Positions 25,313-34,741 of a DNA stretch of 64,000 nucleotides are shown here, in pieces. This stretch comes from Phycisphaerae bacterium (lineage in GTDB: Bacteria; Chloroflexota; Anaerolineae; 4572-78; J111), in contig JANQQF010000107.1 of the NCBI GenBank assembly GCA_028285035.1, positions 1 through 64,000 on the forward strand. Reading direction: 5' to 3'. The first letter of the stretch is position 1; each line of letters begins with the position of its first letter. The position numbers and the translations under genes were made by a program. The notes beneath the pieces were generated by a model. The model saw nothing but the letters and a program-made list of their open reading frames with translations. It did no database searches and was not told the DNA's origin.

Positions 25313-27427
25313 ATGACCCAAAGGTCGGGAAAAATGGATCAACCCGTTATTCAAGTAAAAAACTTGGGCATTGCCTATGAAACCCGAACGGGCGATGTTC
25401 ATGCGGTAAAAGATGTTACGTTTGATATTCATCGCGGTGAAACTGTCGGAATTGTGGGTGAGTCAGGTTGTGGTAAAAGTACCCTAGCTTATGGGATGGT
25501 TAACTACCTAGGTCGAAACGGTCGCATCTCCAAAGGTGACATTACTTTCCAAGGGGAATCTTTGGTTGGTCGTACACCTGAAGAGTTACGTCGCTTGCGT
25601 GGTAACCAAATCTCAATGGTATATCAAGACCCAATGACCTCGCTCAATCCAGTACTACGGATTGGGGAGCAGATGGCTGAGGTATTGACCGTTCACCGCG
25701 ATATTGCTGATAGTGAAGCACGAGAACGTTGTGCTGAGATGTTGGGCCGGGTAAATATGCCCGATCCAGCCAAGGTATTGATGCGTTATCCTCACCAAAT
25801 TTCAGGGGGGCAGCAGCAACGCGTGGTCATCGCGATGGCGATGCTCAACAACCCGGCTCTGTTAATTATGGATGAACCAACCACCGCTCTCGATGTGACC
25901 GTAGAAGCGGCGGTACTAGACTTGGTGAACGAACTCCGTAATGAGTTTGACACAGCTATTCTACTCATCAGCCACAACATGGGGGTTATCGCTCGGGTAA
26001 GTGACCGTGTCGGTGTAATGTACGCCGGCGAGTTGGTTGAGATGGCAACGGCTGAAGAAATCTTCAAAGATCCCCGCCATCCTTACACACAAGGTTTGAT
26101 TCGCTGTCTACCAAAACTAGGTCGTGGAAAGCAAGGGAGTGTTCTCTATCCGATCAAAGGTCGAGTGCCCTCGCCGTCAAATCTGCCACCTGGTTGTCTC
26201 TTTGAACCACGCTGTGACTACGCACAAGATGCCTGTCGACAAGCACGACCTGTACTAGAAGAGTTCCAAGGAAATCAATTCCATACAGTACGATGCGTCT
26301 TTGCTGAAGAAATTGTTGCGGCCGATTGGACACCACCACCTGAGCTAGTTCCAATTGTAGCTGAGGATGATGATCGCATGGAGATGACCGATGCGATTCT
26401 CAAGCTAAATCATTTGCAGACTTACTATAACCATCCCAGTGGTTCACCGCTCAGTCTAATTGGGTTAGGTGAGAAAGAGTATGTCAAAGCCGTCGATGAT
26501 GTGAGCTTTGATGTATTCAAAGGAAAGACCTTGGGCGTTGTAGGTGAGTCCGGTTGTGGAAAGAGTACACTCATCAAAACAATCATTGGTCTTGAAGGCA
26601 AGACAGGCGGTGAAGCTGAGTTCCTTGGTTTTGATATTGGGAACAAGGTTAATAATCGAACTGTTGATTTAATTCGTGAGTTACAAATGGTGTTCCAAAA
26701 CCCTGACTCTACGATGAATCCAACATACAGTGTTGGTAAACAGATTGAGCGCCCCCTACGACGATTCAAAACAGTGCCTACCAGTGAAATTCGGGATGAA
26801 GTTATTAAGCTGTTACGAGCAGTGAAACTAGATGAGTTCTACTACAATCGTCTACCTCGCCAATTGAGCGGGGGTGAAAAGCAGAGAGTTGGGATTGCCC
26901 GGGCCTTGGCCGGACGTCCTGACCTTGTATTGTGCGATGAGCCAGTTTCGGCGTTGGATGTGTCGGTTCAGGCGGCGGTTATCAATCTCCTGCTAGAAAT
27001 TCAGCAAGAATTTGATACCACGATGATGTTTATCGCCCACGACTTGAGTGTAGTCCGCTTCTTCTCTGACTCGATTGCGGTAATGTATCTAGGACAGGTG
27101 ATGGAAATTGGGCCAGCTGAGAATATCTATGCACCGCCTTACCATCCATACACAGAAGCGCTCCTCTCTGCGGTACCTATTCCAGACCCAACAGCTGAAC
27201 AGAAACACATTCGCCTCGAGGGGTCGGTCCCAAGCCCGCTCAATCCACCCAGTGGCTGTCGGTTCCACACTCGCTGCCCACGCCGTGAAATGTTACCAGA
27301 TGGCGGCAAAATCTGTGAACAGGAAGTGCCACCTTGGCGAGATGCAGGTGATGGACACCGCATCTTCTGCCACATTCCACTAGAAAAGTTACAGGAAGTG
27401 GAAGCGGTCATTCATACACCAGCCTAG
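25313..27427 (+). CDS. Fused double ATPase of the peptide ABC transporter (DppD-DppF)
   Basis: 704 residues. Two complete ABC domains lie in one chain: Walker A GESGCGKST (about residues 50 and 412), signatures SGGQQQR and SGGEKQR, and Walker B LLIMDEPTTALD and LVLCDEPVSALD. Each half ends in the oligopeptide-transporter C-terminal domain with the Cys-rich stretches CLFEPRCDYAQDAC and CRFHTRCPRREM. Most bacteria encode these as two genes, so this is a natural fusion that fixes 1:1 stoichiometry. It energises uptake by the two permeases just upstream. Confidence 0.95.
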   Translation: MTQRSGKMDQPVIQVKNLGIAYETRTGDVHAVKDVTFDIHRGETVGIVGESGCGKSTLAYGMVNYLGRNGRISKGDITFQGESLVGRTPEELRRLRGNQISMVYQDPMTSLNPVLRIGEQMAEVLTVHRDIADSEARERCAEMLGRVNMPDPAKVLMRYPHQISGGQQQRVVIAMAMLNNPALLIMDEPTTALDVTVEAAVLDLVNELRNEFDTAILLISHNMGVIARVSDRVGVMYAGELVEMATAEEIFKDPRHPYTQGLIRCLPKLGRGKQGSVLYPIKGRVPSPSNLPPGCLFEPRCDYAQDACRQARPVLEEFQGNQFHTVRCVFAEEIVAADWTPPPELVPIVAEDDDRMEMTDAILKLNHLQTYYNHPSGSPLSLIGLGEKEYVKAVDDVSFDVFKGKTLGVVGESGCGKSTLIKTIIGLEGKTGGEAEFLGFDIGNKVNNRTVDLIRELQMVFQNPDSTMNPTYSVGKQIERPLRRFKTVPTSEIRDEVIKLLRAVKLDEFYYNRLPRQLSGGEKQRVGIARALAGRPDLVLCDEPVSALDVSVQAAVINLLLEIQQEFDTTMMFIAHDLSVVRFFSDSIAVMYLGQVMEIGPAENIYAPPYHPYTEALLSAVPIPDPTAEQKHIRLEGSVPSPLNPPSGCRFHTRCPRREMLPDGGKICEQEVPPWRDAGDGHRIFCHIPLEKLQEVEAVIHTPA

Positions 27428-27465
27428 CATCTGGCAATGCAGACACACAATCTGCTAAAAAATCT

Positions 27466-27503
27466 ACGTCCTACGTTATCCTCAGTTGCGTAGGACGTAT
27501 TCT
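27466..27503 (+). terminator. Terminator of the peptide ABC operon
   Basis: A perfect 10-bp stem (acgtcctacg / cgtaggacgt) with a 13-nt loop is followed by attctttc. It lies 38 bases after the ATPase stop. Confidence 0.65.
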
Positions 27504-27553
27504 TTCAAATTCATTAAAATTAAATCAATACTCTTAAAGAAGAGAGGTCTTTT

Positions 27554-28222
27554 ATGTTAGTCAAAAATTATATGACTCGACATCCCATCATGATCGAATC
27601 TGGAAAACGAGTGGTTGAAGCTCAACAAATGATGGTTGAAAACAGCATTCGGCACTTGCCAGTGATTGGCGCTGGAAAAAAAGTGTTGGGTATGCTCACT
27701 CGAAACAGCATGCAAATCCCACCAGAACGTCTTGGTAGCCTCGAAGTTTGGGAAATCACGCGTATGTTGGCCGATATGACGGTCGACAAGGTCATGCTTA
27801 AAGGCAAAGACTTACATACCATTGATGCCGATGCTACCCTTGAAGAAGCTGCCGATTTAATGATTCAGCATAAAATTGATGGCATCGTTGTTATCGAGGA
27901 TGGCATGGTAGCGGGCGTCATTACTGAAACAGACCTGTTGATTGAACTGAAAGAGATGTTGGGGGCAAATGAACCAGGTTGGCGTGTTACGATGCGTGTC
28001 CCTGATGAGAAGGGTGAATTTAGTAAGCTAACTGGCGCACTTGCCGAAAAAGGGTATGGCATTATGTCTATGGGGAGCAGTCGCACCCCAAAGAAGAACA
28101 ACTCTTGGGAGATCGTCCTAAAAGTTCGCAATGCTACTCAGGAAGAGTTGGTGGCTGTTCTGGAAAGTATTGAGGGTCAGAGTATTGTTGATGTACGAGA
28201 AACATCTGTCTATACCAGCTAA
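27554..28222 (+). CDS. CBS-pair plus ACT-like protein (AcuB-type)
   Basis: 222 residues. Two CBS motifs (MLVKNYMTRHPIMIESGKRV ... HLPVIGAGKKVLGMLT and MTVDKVMLKGKDLHTI ... IDGIVVIEDGMVAGVITETD) span residues 1-135. An ACT-like domain (WRVTMRVPDEKGEFSKLTGALAEKGY) fills the rest. This is the AcuB arrangement, where CBS pairs sense adenine nucleotides and ACT senses an amino acid or similar ligand. No acuA or acuC neighbour is present, so the target is unknown. It has its own agaggtct ribosome site and a strong terminator. Confidence 0.85.
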   Translation: MLVKNYMTRHPIMIESGKRVVEAQQMMVENSIRHLPVIGAGKKVLGMLTRNSMQIPPERLGSLEVWEITRMLADMTVDKVMLKGKDLHTIDADATLEEAADLMIQHKIDGIVVIEDGMVAGVITETDLLIELKEMLGANEPGWRVTMRVPDEKGEFSKLTGALAEKGYGIMSMGSSRTPKKNNSWEIVLKVRNATQEELVAVLESIEGQSIVDVRETSVYTS

Positions 28223-28256
28223 TTAAACTCTATCTTGTAGTTAGCTAAATTTCTTG

Positions 28257-28292
28257 AATGCCAGTGATCATATGATCACTGGCATTTTTTAT
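28257..28292 (+). terminator. Rho-independent terminator after the CBS-ACT gene
   Basis: A 30-base perfect palindrome (each half aatgccagtgatcat or its complement) is followed by T-rich tttttatt. Confidence 0.85.
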
Positions 28293-28375
28293 TATTTATC
28301 GGAAGTTACAATAATTGACGGATTATGTGCTTTATAATATGCTCTCCAGCGTAATTCAAATGAGGTTTAGACAAT

Positions 28376-29398
28376 ATGATGATAGAAGTTGGTAGCCCAG
28401 TTAGTCTTCCACTAGGGCTCGTTAAATTTGAAAATGAAGCAGGTACAAAACTGTGCCTCTTGGGGATTACACTACAACACCCTCCTATTCAAATATTTGG
28501 GCAAGCAAGTAGTAGCTTGCAAATCACCGGACCTCGTGCCCATGCGGGTCACGCAGCAGCCGAGCAATTTTTGCAGCATCATCAACTACCAGCCACAGGC
28601 GAGCTTGAAATCGAGTCAACCATTCCTAGTTTAGTCGGTTTAGGGACAGATGCCTTACAGGCAATGAGCGTGGCCCAAGCTTATGCCTGGATCCATAATT
28701 TACCAGAAGAACAACAGGGGGCTGTGGCCTTAAGTGAAGCCCTTGCTCTCGATAAAGTGCGTTACGCCTTGGATATCCGAAGTTTTGAGAAAGGTGGACT
28801 GCTGCTTATCGACCTAGACAGCACCGAGGAAAATGGGATACCGTCTGTAATTCGTCGCAAAGAAATTGAACACAAGGAAAAGTATGCTTGGCCATTTGTG
28901 ATTTTGTTCCCTGATGATACCGAGAATTTACCAGAGTCTTATGAAGACGATCAGTGGGCCAATCTATTAAAAGCAGCACCACACTTGAGTAGTGAGACAG
29001 GGCGATTATTTGATGAAGTTTTATGGCCTGCGGTTGAAAATGATGATTTTGCTGGGTTTGCCACAAGCCTAAGACAACTTCACGAACTAAATGAGGCAGC
29101 TTTGGCTGACACGGGTACACCGGTTCAATTCCGAGATGAAGATGAGGCACTGTTTGACGTGATCAAAGCAGCGGACGCAGTTGCTTGGGGGAAACACCTC
29201 ACAGGTTACGCGTACTATGGTGTCATTAAAGGCGGGCACGCCAGCCGGGAGTTACGAAAAGCCATCCGTGAGCATGTTGGTTTCTTCGGGGGCACGCTTA
29301 TTGCTACGATTACTGACAATCGAGGGAGTGTCTACAAAGTAGATAAGCAAAAAGGCTTGATCAAAGTCAAGGAGTGGCAGCAAGTGTCGCAGGGCTAG
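28376..29398 (+). CDS. GHMP-kinase-fold protein, beta-RFAP synthase-like
   Basis: 340 residues. The order of elements (VSLPLGLVKFENEAG, TLQHPPIQI, IESTIPSLVGLGTDALQAMSVAQAYAW, RYALDIRSFEKGGLLLIDL, a P/E-rich nucleotide loop, then a C-terminal helical region with VIKGGHASRELRK) follows the GHMP fold as seen in beta-ribofuranosylaminobenzene 5'-phosphate synthase-like proteins. The ATP loop SLVGLGTDAL is a modified form of PxxxGLGS. Such proteins are common in Chloroflexota with unknown substrate. Monocistronic; catalytic competence is uncertain. Confidence 0.5.
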   Translation: MMIEVGSPVSLPLGLVKFENEAGTKLCLLGITLQHPPIQIFGQASSSLQITGPRAHAGHAAAEQFLQHHQLPATGELEIESTIPSLVGLGTDALQAMSVAQAYAWIHNLPEEQQGAVALSEALALDKVRYALDIRSFEKGGLLLIDLDSTEENGIPSVIRRKEIEHKEKYAWPFVILFPDDTENLPESYEDDQWANLLKAAPHLSSETGRLFDEVLWPAVENDDFAGFATSLRQLHELNEAALADTGTPVQFRDEDEALFDVIKAADAVAWGKHLTGYAYYGVIKGGHASRELRKAIREHVGFFGGTLIATITDNRGSVYKVDKQKGLIKVKEWQQVSQG

Positions 29399-29479
29399 AG
29401 GCGCGACAAATTCAAGACGATCAAGCGTAAAAATTAGGCGGGCAAACGTGCATATTTGCCCGCCTACCTAAAAGTTATA

Positions 29480-31156
29480 CTACGGCGGTGTCAACCACCC
29501 TTTAGAGATCGCTAAGAATAATATCCCTAAAAATCCACTCACGGCGACACTAATCATCTCAATTGAAATTATCTCTCCTAGTGATCGATCATCAACCACA
29601 GAGATAACCACTGGCTCGCTAGGAATTGGCGTTGATCGAAGGGTCGCCCCTACCCGAACCGGTGTAGCGACCTCAACGCGGTCGATAATTTCTGTTCGCG
29701 CAACACCCATTTGGGGTGATTGAAAGGCCAACTCCTCGTGAACTAAGCGCACTAACAAATCATCCAAATTTTCTACTGAATAACTATCAACGTGATGTGT
29801 CGTTGTACTACCAGCCGAACCACCATTCGTAGGCCCATCATACGTTAGAAAAATAAAGCGGCCTTGAGTGAATTGAGCCAATTGTCTAAAAATATACTCA
29901 CCTTGATTATCAAGTCCACTGCTGGCAATTGGAAAGATTTTAATGCCCATTCGAGCGGCCTGATCCATTTCGTGAGCATAGTTGTAATCGTTGTGGTAAT
30001 CCAGGTGAGGGGGCGCATCGGCCACCAGAAAAATCAATCGGGCAGCATTTTCCTCTCGCCAGGCAACATTATGAATGGCATCGTGCAAGCCTTCATTCAA
30101 AGCCTCGGGATAATCCCCACCGCCATCGGCAAACACTGTACTCAAATCTGCGTGGAATTCAGTCACTTGATCGGTGAATTGATAGGTTTTACTCACAAAT
30201 GCTTCCCCCCGGTCCCGATAGGTGACCATACCATAGCGGGTATCTGGCTTAATTGGCAAGGCTTCAATTCGTGAAGCCACATCAAAAATGGTGCTCTGGA
30301 TTTTATCAATCTCATCCTGCATACTACCCGTGGCATCAATTAGAAAGAGAATATCAAGGTTCGTGGTCTCAGTAGCAAGCGAGTCGGCTAAAACGACCTG
30401 CCACGGTTGTTGCCAAGCATTACCGACCTGTACATCAGAACGAGACAGCGTTAGACGTGAAAAAGCATTAGCTCGCTCAACTTGAACAATAAAATTGTTA
30501 ACGTTGGCCAAATTCATTCCCAAAGCTTGTGGATAAAACGCCACGCGTCCATTGGCATAGGTTCTCGCTCCATAAATTTGTACCGATTGATTGCCATCTT
30601 TGGCGTAAAAGCTGACCATCGCGTCCATCACAGGCTTACCCTTCTCATCGATAACCTCAATGATGTATCGTTCGCTTACATCCACGTGATGAATATTTCC
30701 TTCACGATAATTGTTGCGGTAACTAAGGTAATCCATCCATTGAGCATTGTCATCAATCTCTCCAGCTCGTAAAGGATCAGTTTGCTGAATTACAGTAGAT
30801 GGACTCATTGTCGGAACAGCGACGGGTTCCTCATCTGATGCCCAACTTGAACTATCATCCATTGCCTCGCCTAATTCTTCAGACGCCTCTTCTTCTGCGG
30901 CCTCTTCCATAACTTCTTCCGCAGCAAAGTATTCTTCCTCAGCCGCCGCCTCAACCATTTTTTCAACTTCAATCTCAACCTCTTTTTCAACAACCACAAC
31001 ATCAGTAACCTCACTCGCCTCTGATGTAATTGGCTCGGCGGGGGCTGCTCCGCCTCCGCAACCTGCCAAGAACAACGTAATACTACCAACAAACAGTCCT
31101 ACCTTCAATTGAGCATTTTTGATTGTCATCTTGCAAAAAATTGCTTGAGCTAACAT
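29480..31156 (-). CDS. VWA-domain surface lipoprotein
   Basis: 558 residues with an excellent ribosome site (aaggagg, 9 bases before ATG). A signal peptide ends in the lipobox LAGC (about residue 33), followed by a Glu-rich tether. A beta-sandwich region with DERYII.. type strands precedes a von Willebrand A domain with the MIDAS motif LFLIDATGSMQDEI near residue 275 and the later T/D ligands. A hydrophobic segment closes the protein (VAVSGFLGILFLAIS). It is likely an adhesion or complex-scaffolding protein at the cell surface. The partner is not identifiable here. Confidence 0.85.
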   Translation of the reverse strand: MLAQAIFCKMTIKNAQLKVGLFVGSITLFLAGCGGGAAPAEPITSEASEVTDVVVVEKEVEIEVEKMVEAAAEEEYFAAEEVMEEAAEEEASEELGEAMDDSSSWASDEEPVAVPTMSPSTVIQQTDPLRAGEIDDNAQWMDYLSYRNNYREGNIHHVDVSERYIIEVIDEKGKPVMDAMVSFYAKDGNQSVQIYGARTYANGRVAFYPQALGMNLANVNNFIVQVERANAFSRLTLSRSDVQVGNAWQQPWQVVLADSLATETTNLDILFLIDATGSMQDEIDKIQSTIFDVASRIEALPIKPDTRYGMVTYRDRGEAFVSKTYQFTDQVTEFHADLSTVFADGGGDYPEALNEGLHDAIHNVAWREENAARLIFLVADAPPHLDYHNDYNYAHEMDQAARMGIKIFPIASSGLDNQGEYIFRQLAQFTQGRFIFLTYDGPTNGGSAGSTTTHHVDSYSVENLDDLLVRLVHEELAFQSPQMGVARTEIIDRVEVATPVRVGATLRSTPIPSEPVVISVVDDRSLGEIISIEMISVAVSGFLGILFLAISKGWLTPP

Positions 31157-31217
31157 TGTCTTATACCTCCTTGGTTTGTAATTTTGATATGAAAGCTTGG
31201 CTCCACTTTACGATGCT

Positions 31218-31264
31218 CGATGTAACACTTCAAGGCTCAGAAGTGTTACATTCGATGTAACACT
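31218..31264. repeat. Triple 12-14 bp repeat between divergent genes (putative operator)
   Basis: Three copies of cgatgtaacact(tc) lie in a row: forward at 31218-31231, inverted at 31240-31254 (gaagtgttacattcg) and forward again at 31253-31264. The first two also form a 12-bp stem. The cluster sits between the divergent VWA lipoprotein gene and the epimerase gene, so a shared regulator site is the likeliest reading. Confidence 0.55.
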
Positions 31265-31353
31265 CCCCCATAAAGCCCCTTGCAACCCGTTTCAGGCCGT
31301 GTTATACTCAGGAAACGCTCAAAATCTGGCTTCACTCGCTTCGAAAGGTTAAC

Positions 31354-32421
31354 ATGCCCTCCTCCCAGCACCCTACCATTCTTATCACTGGCGGCACCGG
31401 ATTTGTGATGAGCAATGTCGTCAAACATCTCCTTCAGAACAACCCAAACACTCAATTGATCACCCTTGATCTTGAGCCGTTGAGCGCGCTCACTGAGGAA
31501 TTTTTCGCCGCCGGTCGGCATCGTCTTACCCATATTCAAGGCGACATTCGTGACTTACAACTGCTCCAGCATATTTCAAATGAACACCCCATTACCCACA
31601 TCATCCACGCTGCAACAATTACCCACAGTTCGGCGTGGGAACAGACCCATCCTGCAAAATATCTTGATGTCAACATTATGGGTACGGTGAATGTGTTGGA
31701 ATGGGCGCGGCAGTTGCCTCACCTTAAACGATTGATTTATGTCAGCACTGGGGGCGTCTACGGGGAACCATTGTCAGACAGCCCACCTGACCCTCAACCC
31801 GAAATCGGCCCAGTTAATCCAGTCGAGTTGTATGGCATCTCAAAATATACGGCAGAACAAATTGTTCGTCGGTATGGTGAAGTCTTTGGGTTAGAGGTCA
31901 GACGCGTACGTTTTAGTGGAGTATTTGGACCAATGGAGCGACCAACTGTAGGACGAGCAACAATGGCCCTTCCCTATCGCATACAGCGAGCTATCATTGA
32001 GAAGCGCCCCCTATCTGTCACGGCAGAAACCTTACAAGCGGGCGGCGATTTTCTCAGCGCTACAGAAATTGGGCGGGCCTTGTCATTGATATTGCTGGCA
32101 GATGCACCACGGCATCCAGTGTATAATATCGCTTATGGACAATTTACCCTCGTATCCGATCTTATTACTGCATTTCAATCGGTCGCCCCAGGATTTCAGG
32201 TTGAAATAGCCCCAGCCAATGAAGCAGAAGTAGATATGCGACCTGAACAGCGATTGGCTCGCTGGAATGCCTATAGTATTGATCGCATTACTAATGAATT
32301 TGGTTGGCAACCTCGTTTGTTAGACGAACAAGTTCAAGAGTATTTCAATTGGGTTATGGTCAATCCCAATATACGCTGTCCAGTACTTCTTACTAAGGCT
32401 GGCCCATTAACAATAGCTTGA
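31354..32421 (+). CDS. NAD-dependent epimerase/dehydratase (extended SDR)
   Basis: 355 residues. The nucleotide-binding motif is ILITGGTGFVMSNV, in which Met replaces the third Gly of the usual GxxGxxG. The acid pocket is LITLDLEP, the central motif THIIHAATITHS, and the active site is STGGVYGEP with YGISKYTAEQ (Tyr and Lys of YxxxK). The C-terminal substrate domain is of the sugar-nucleotide epimerase type. The substrate is undetermined. It is divergent from the VWA lipoprotein gene and shares its repeat-rich intergenic region. Confidence 0.85.
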   Translation: MPSSQHPTILITGGTGFVMSNVVKHLLQNNPNTQLITLDLEPLSALTEEFFAAGRHRLTHIQGDIRDLQLLQHISNEHPITHIIHAATITHSSAWEQTHPAKYLDVNIMGTVNVLEWARQLPHLKRLIYVSTGGVYGEPLSDSPPDPQPEIGPVNPVELYGISKYTAEQIVRRYGEVFGLEVRRVRFSGVFGPMERPTVGRATMALPYRIQRAIIEKRPLSVTAETLQAGGDFLSATEIGRALSLILLADAPRHPVYNIAYGQFTLVSDLITAFQSVAPGFQVEIAPANEAEVDMRPEQRLARWNAYSIDRITNEFGWQPRLLDEQVQEYFNWVMVNPNIRCPVLLTKAGPLTIA

Positions 32422-32494
32422 CCTAAAATTTTATGGTCAAAATTAAGCCTGCTCAATAAACAGTAACACCACAATTCCTTTGAGGAGTGACACT

Positions 32495-34096
32495 ATGAGT
32501 AAAACAACTGTACAAGTTATTGCCGGTAATCTTTATGAAGCTGGAGTTCGCTTTATTTTTGGTCAACCCGGTGGTGAGGTCGTCGATTTAATTGAAGCGT
32601 GTGAACAAATCGGTATCAAATTTATCTTGATGGGGCACGAGTCAGCAGCGGCCCTGGCGGCAGGGACAATTGGCTACGCTACGGGTGTCCCTGGTGTTGC
32701 CCTCTCAACACTCGGGCCGGGTGCGTGTAATTTGGTACTCGGTGTGGGTGAAGCCCTGCTAGACCGCCATCCCTTGCTTGCAATTTCAGCCAGAACCGCG
32801 ACCAACCAGGAAACTTGGTACAGCCATCAGAATCTGGCTCTCAATGAAATGTTTATGCCAATCTCGAAGGCGTCGATTGCTCTCGATGGGGTTGGGACAG
32901 GCGTCATTATGAAACAGGCGATTGCCCTCGCCTCAACTCCTCCCCAAGGCCCAATCTATCTGACCCTGCCTGGCGACATTGCAGCCACAGAGGACTATCC
33001 GGTTGACATTTCCATTGACGTTGACGCCCAAATCGACACGGAGGCGCTTGACGAGATCAAAAATGCACTCAATGAAGCGCAAAAACCGATTGTGGTGTTG
33101 GGTATTGCTCTGGATCAACGCAAGGATGGAGAGGCGGTCCGGCAATTTTTAGCCAAAACAGGCATTCCCTACGTTGATACCCCAAAGACCAAAGGCTTGG
33201 TCGGCCCCACCGCTGACACATTTTTGGGTACGTGTCTCTCCGGCTCTGGCGATGCCTTGATTGCAGATTTCATTCGAGAATGCGACTGCGTCCTCGGTAT
33301 CGGATTCGATCCGGTTGAGTCGGCCTATGATTGGCATATTTCCGATCACTACTACGGAATCACCAACGCGTCCACCGCCTTCAACGCCTATGAACCACAC
33401 CGCGAAGCCATCGGCAATGTGAATGAGATGTTGGATCAATTAGCCGTAGGCTACACTGGACAGACAGTCTGGCAACAAGCTGAGCTAGAGGGGTTACGGC
33501 AAAATGTACAACAACTGATCGAACCTGAAATGAAAACCAGTGATCGAGGATTGGCCCCATATTTTGTGGCAAAAACGCTACGTGAAGCCCTACCCGATAA
33601 AAGCCGGGTCTCGGTGGATACGGGGCAACACAAAATGATTTTTGCCCAAGCTTGGCACACCGCCGAGCCTCTGAGCTACTTTAGTTCGAACGGGTTATCT
33701 TCAATGGGGCCTGGTGTGCCAGGTGCCATTGCGCTCACCTTGCTTGACCCAGACAATCCCGCAATCTGTGTTACAGGGGATGGCGGGTTTGGGATGATGG
33801 TACAGGAGTTGGAGACGATTAAGCGCTTAGATATTGCCCCCCTCATTATCGTTATGGTTGACCAAGCGCTTAGCCTAATCCGTATCCCCCAACAAATGCG
33901 AGGCTATCCATCGCGGGGTGTCGATTTGGCCCCAGTTGATTGGGCAAAAGTAGCTGAAGGTTATGGCATTAAAGGATTAAATATAAGTACCCTAGAAGAT
34001 CTATCTCAAGCTGCTAAAGCGTGGGTGGCACAACCTGAAGCAACCGTATTGGCTGTACATATTGATGAAACATTGTATATGGGGAATAGTTATTAG
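32495..34096 (+). CDS. ThDP-dependent enzyme, acetolactate-synthase-like
   Basis: 533 residues from ATG 32495, behind gaggag. The N-terminal pyrimidine-binding domain has FGQPGGEVVDLIEA and the catalytic Glu in MGHESAAALAAG. A central domain follows. The C-terminal PP domain has GDGGFGMMVQELETIKR, then VDQALSLIRIPQQ, with Asp in place of one Asn of the classic GDG-NN motif, as in some homologues. Reactions in this family include acetolactate synthase, benzoylformate decarboxylase and oxalyl-CoA types; the sequence alone does not decide. There is no small regulatory subunit nearby, which argues against biosynthetic acetohydroxyacid synthase. Confidence 0.82.
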   Translation: MSKTTVQVIAGNLYEAGVRFIFGQPGGEVVDLIEACEQIGIKFILMGHESAAALAAGTIGYATGVPGVALSTLGPGACNLVLGVGEALLDRHPLLAISARTATNQETWYSHQNLALNEMFMPISKASIALDGVGTGVIMKQAIALASTPPQGPIYLTLPGDIAATEDYPVDISIDVDAQIDTEALDEIKNALNEAQKPIVVLGIALDQRKDGEAVRQFLAKTGIPYVDTPKTKGLVGPTADTFLGTCLSGSGDALIADFIRECDCVLGIGFDPVESAYDWHISDHYYGITNASTAFNAYEPHREAIGNVNEMLDQLAVGYTGQTVWQQAELEGLRQNVQQLIEPEMKTSDRGLAPYFVAKTLREALPDKSRVSVDTGQHKMIFAQAWHTAEPLSYFSSNGLSSMGPGVPGAIALTLLDPDNPAICVTGDGGFGMMVQELETIKRLDIAPLIIVMVDQALSLIRIPQQMRGYPSRGVDLAPVDWAKVAEGYGIKGLNISTLEDLSQAAKAWVAQPEATVLAVHIDETLYMGNSY

Positions 34097-34137
34097 AGTG
34101 AGTTTGCGGGATTATTTTTCATTTAAGGAGCAGGTAG

Positions 34138-34641
34138 ATGGACATCCAGTCCTTCATTAGTCAATTTGAGGCCAATGTCGTTGCTATTGAGCATATTGTT
34201 AGCAATATAAGTGCCGAGCAGGCCCACTGGAAACCGGACCCAACCTCGTGGTCAATCGTCGAAGTGATCAACCATTTAGCTGATGTAGAACGAGAGGACT
34301 TCAGGGAACGGCTAGAGGCCTTACTGCGTGATCCCAATGAAGTTTGGCCTAATATCGATCCCCCGAGTTGGGTCGATGAGCGACAATATAATATGCGTGA
34401 GTTACAACCATCCCTTGCCGATTTTTTAACGGAACGCCAGACATCATTAACATGGCTAAAAAGTATTGCTCAGCCAAATTGGGAAGCGATCTACCAACAC
34501 CCACAAATTGGGCCGATTGTTGCCAGGGATTTGCTAGGAGCGTGGTTGGCTCACGACTTTTTGCATCTACGGCAGTTGGCTGAAATCAATTGGGCCTATC
34601 TCTCCCAATCATTCCTCGTCGATTATGCTGGCGATTGGTAA
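34138..34641 (+). CDS. DinB-superfamily (DfsB-like) protein
   Basis: 167 residues forming a four-helix bundle. The metal-binding pattern of the DinB superfamily is visible as HWKPDPTSWSIVEVINHLAD (first His), and AWLAHDFLHLRQLAEI near the C-terminus (HDxxHxxQ). DinB-like proteins bind a divalent metal and often act as thiol-dependent transferases. It lies 41 bases after the ThDP enzyme with an aaggagca ribosome site, so the two may be one unit. Confidence 0.8.
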   Translation: MDIQSFISQFEANVVAIEHIVSNISAEQAHWKPDPTSWSIVEVINHLADVEREDFRERLEALLRDPNEVWPNIDPPSWVDERQYNMRELQPSLADFLTERQTSLTWLKSIAQPNWEAIYQHPQIGPIVARDLLGAWLAHDFLHLRQLAEINWAYLSQSFLVDYAGDW

Positions 34642-34741
34642 TTATATTAAGGAGGGTGGGAGATTGGAGATTGAAAATCATCTCGCTTCTGTAACGTAGA
34701 TTGGTAATCTGTTGCACTTATTTTCAATGGAGAAAATATTA

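Noticed and set aside
31246..31539. 97-residue minus frame overlapping the epimerase start
   Set aside because: Mostly antisense to the epimerase N-terminus and crosses the repeat cluster.
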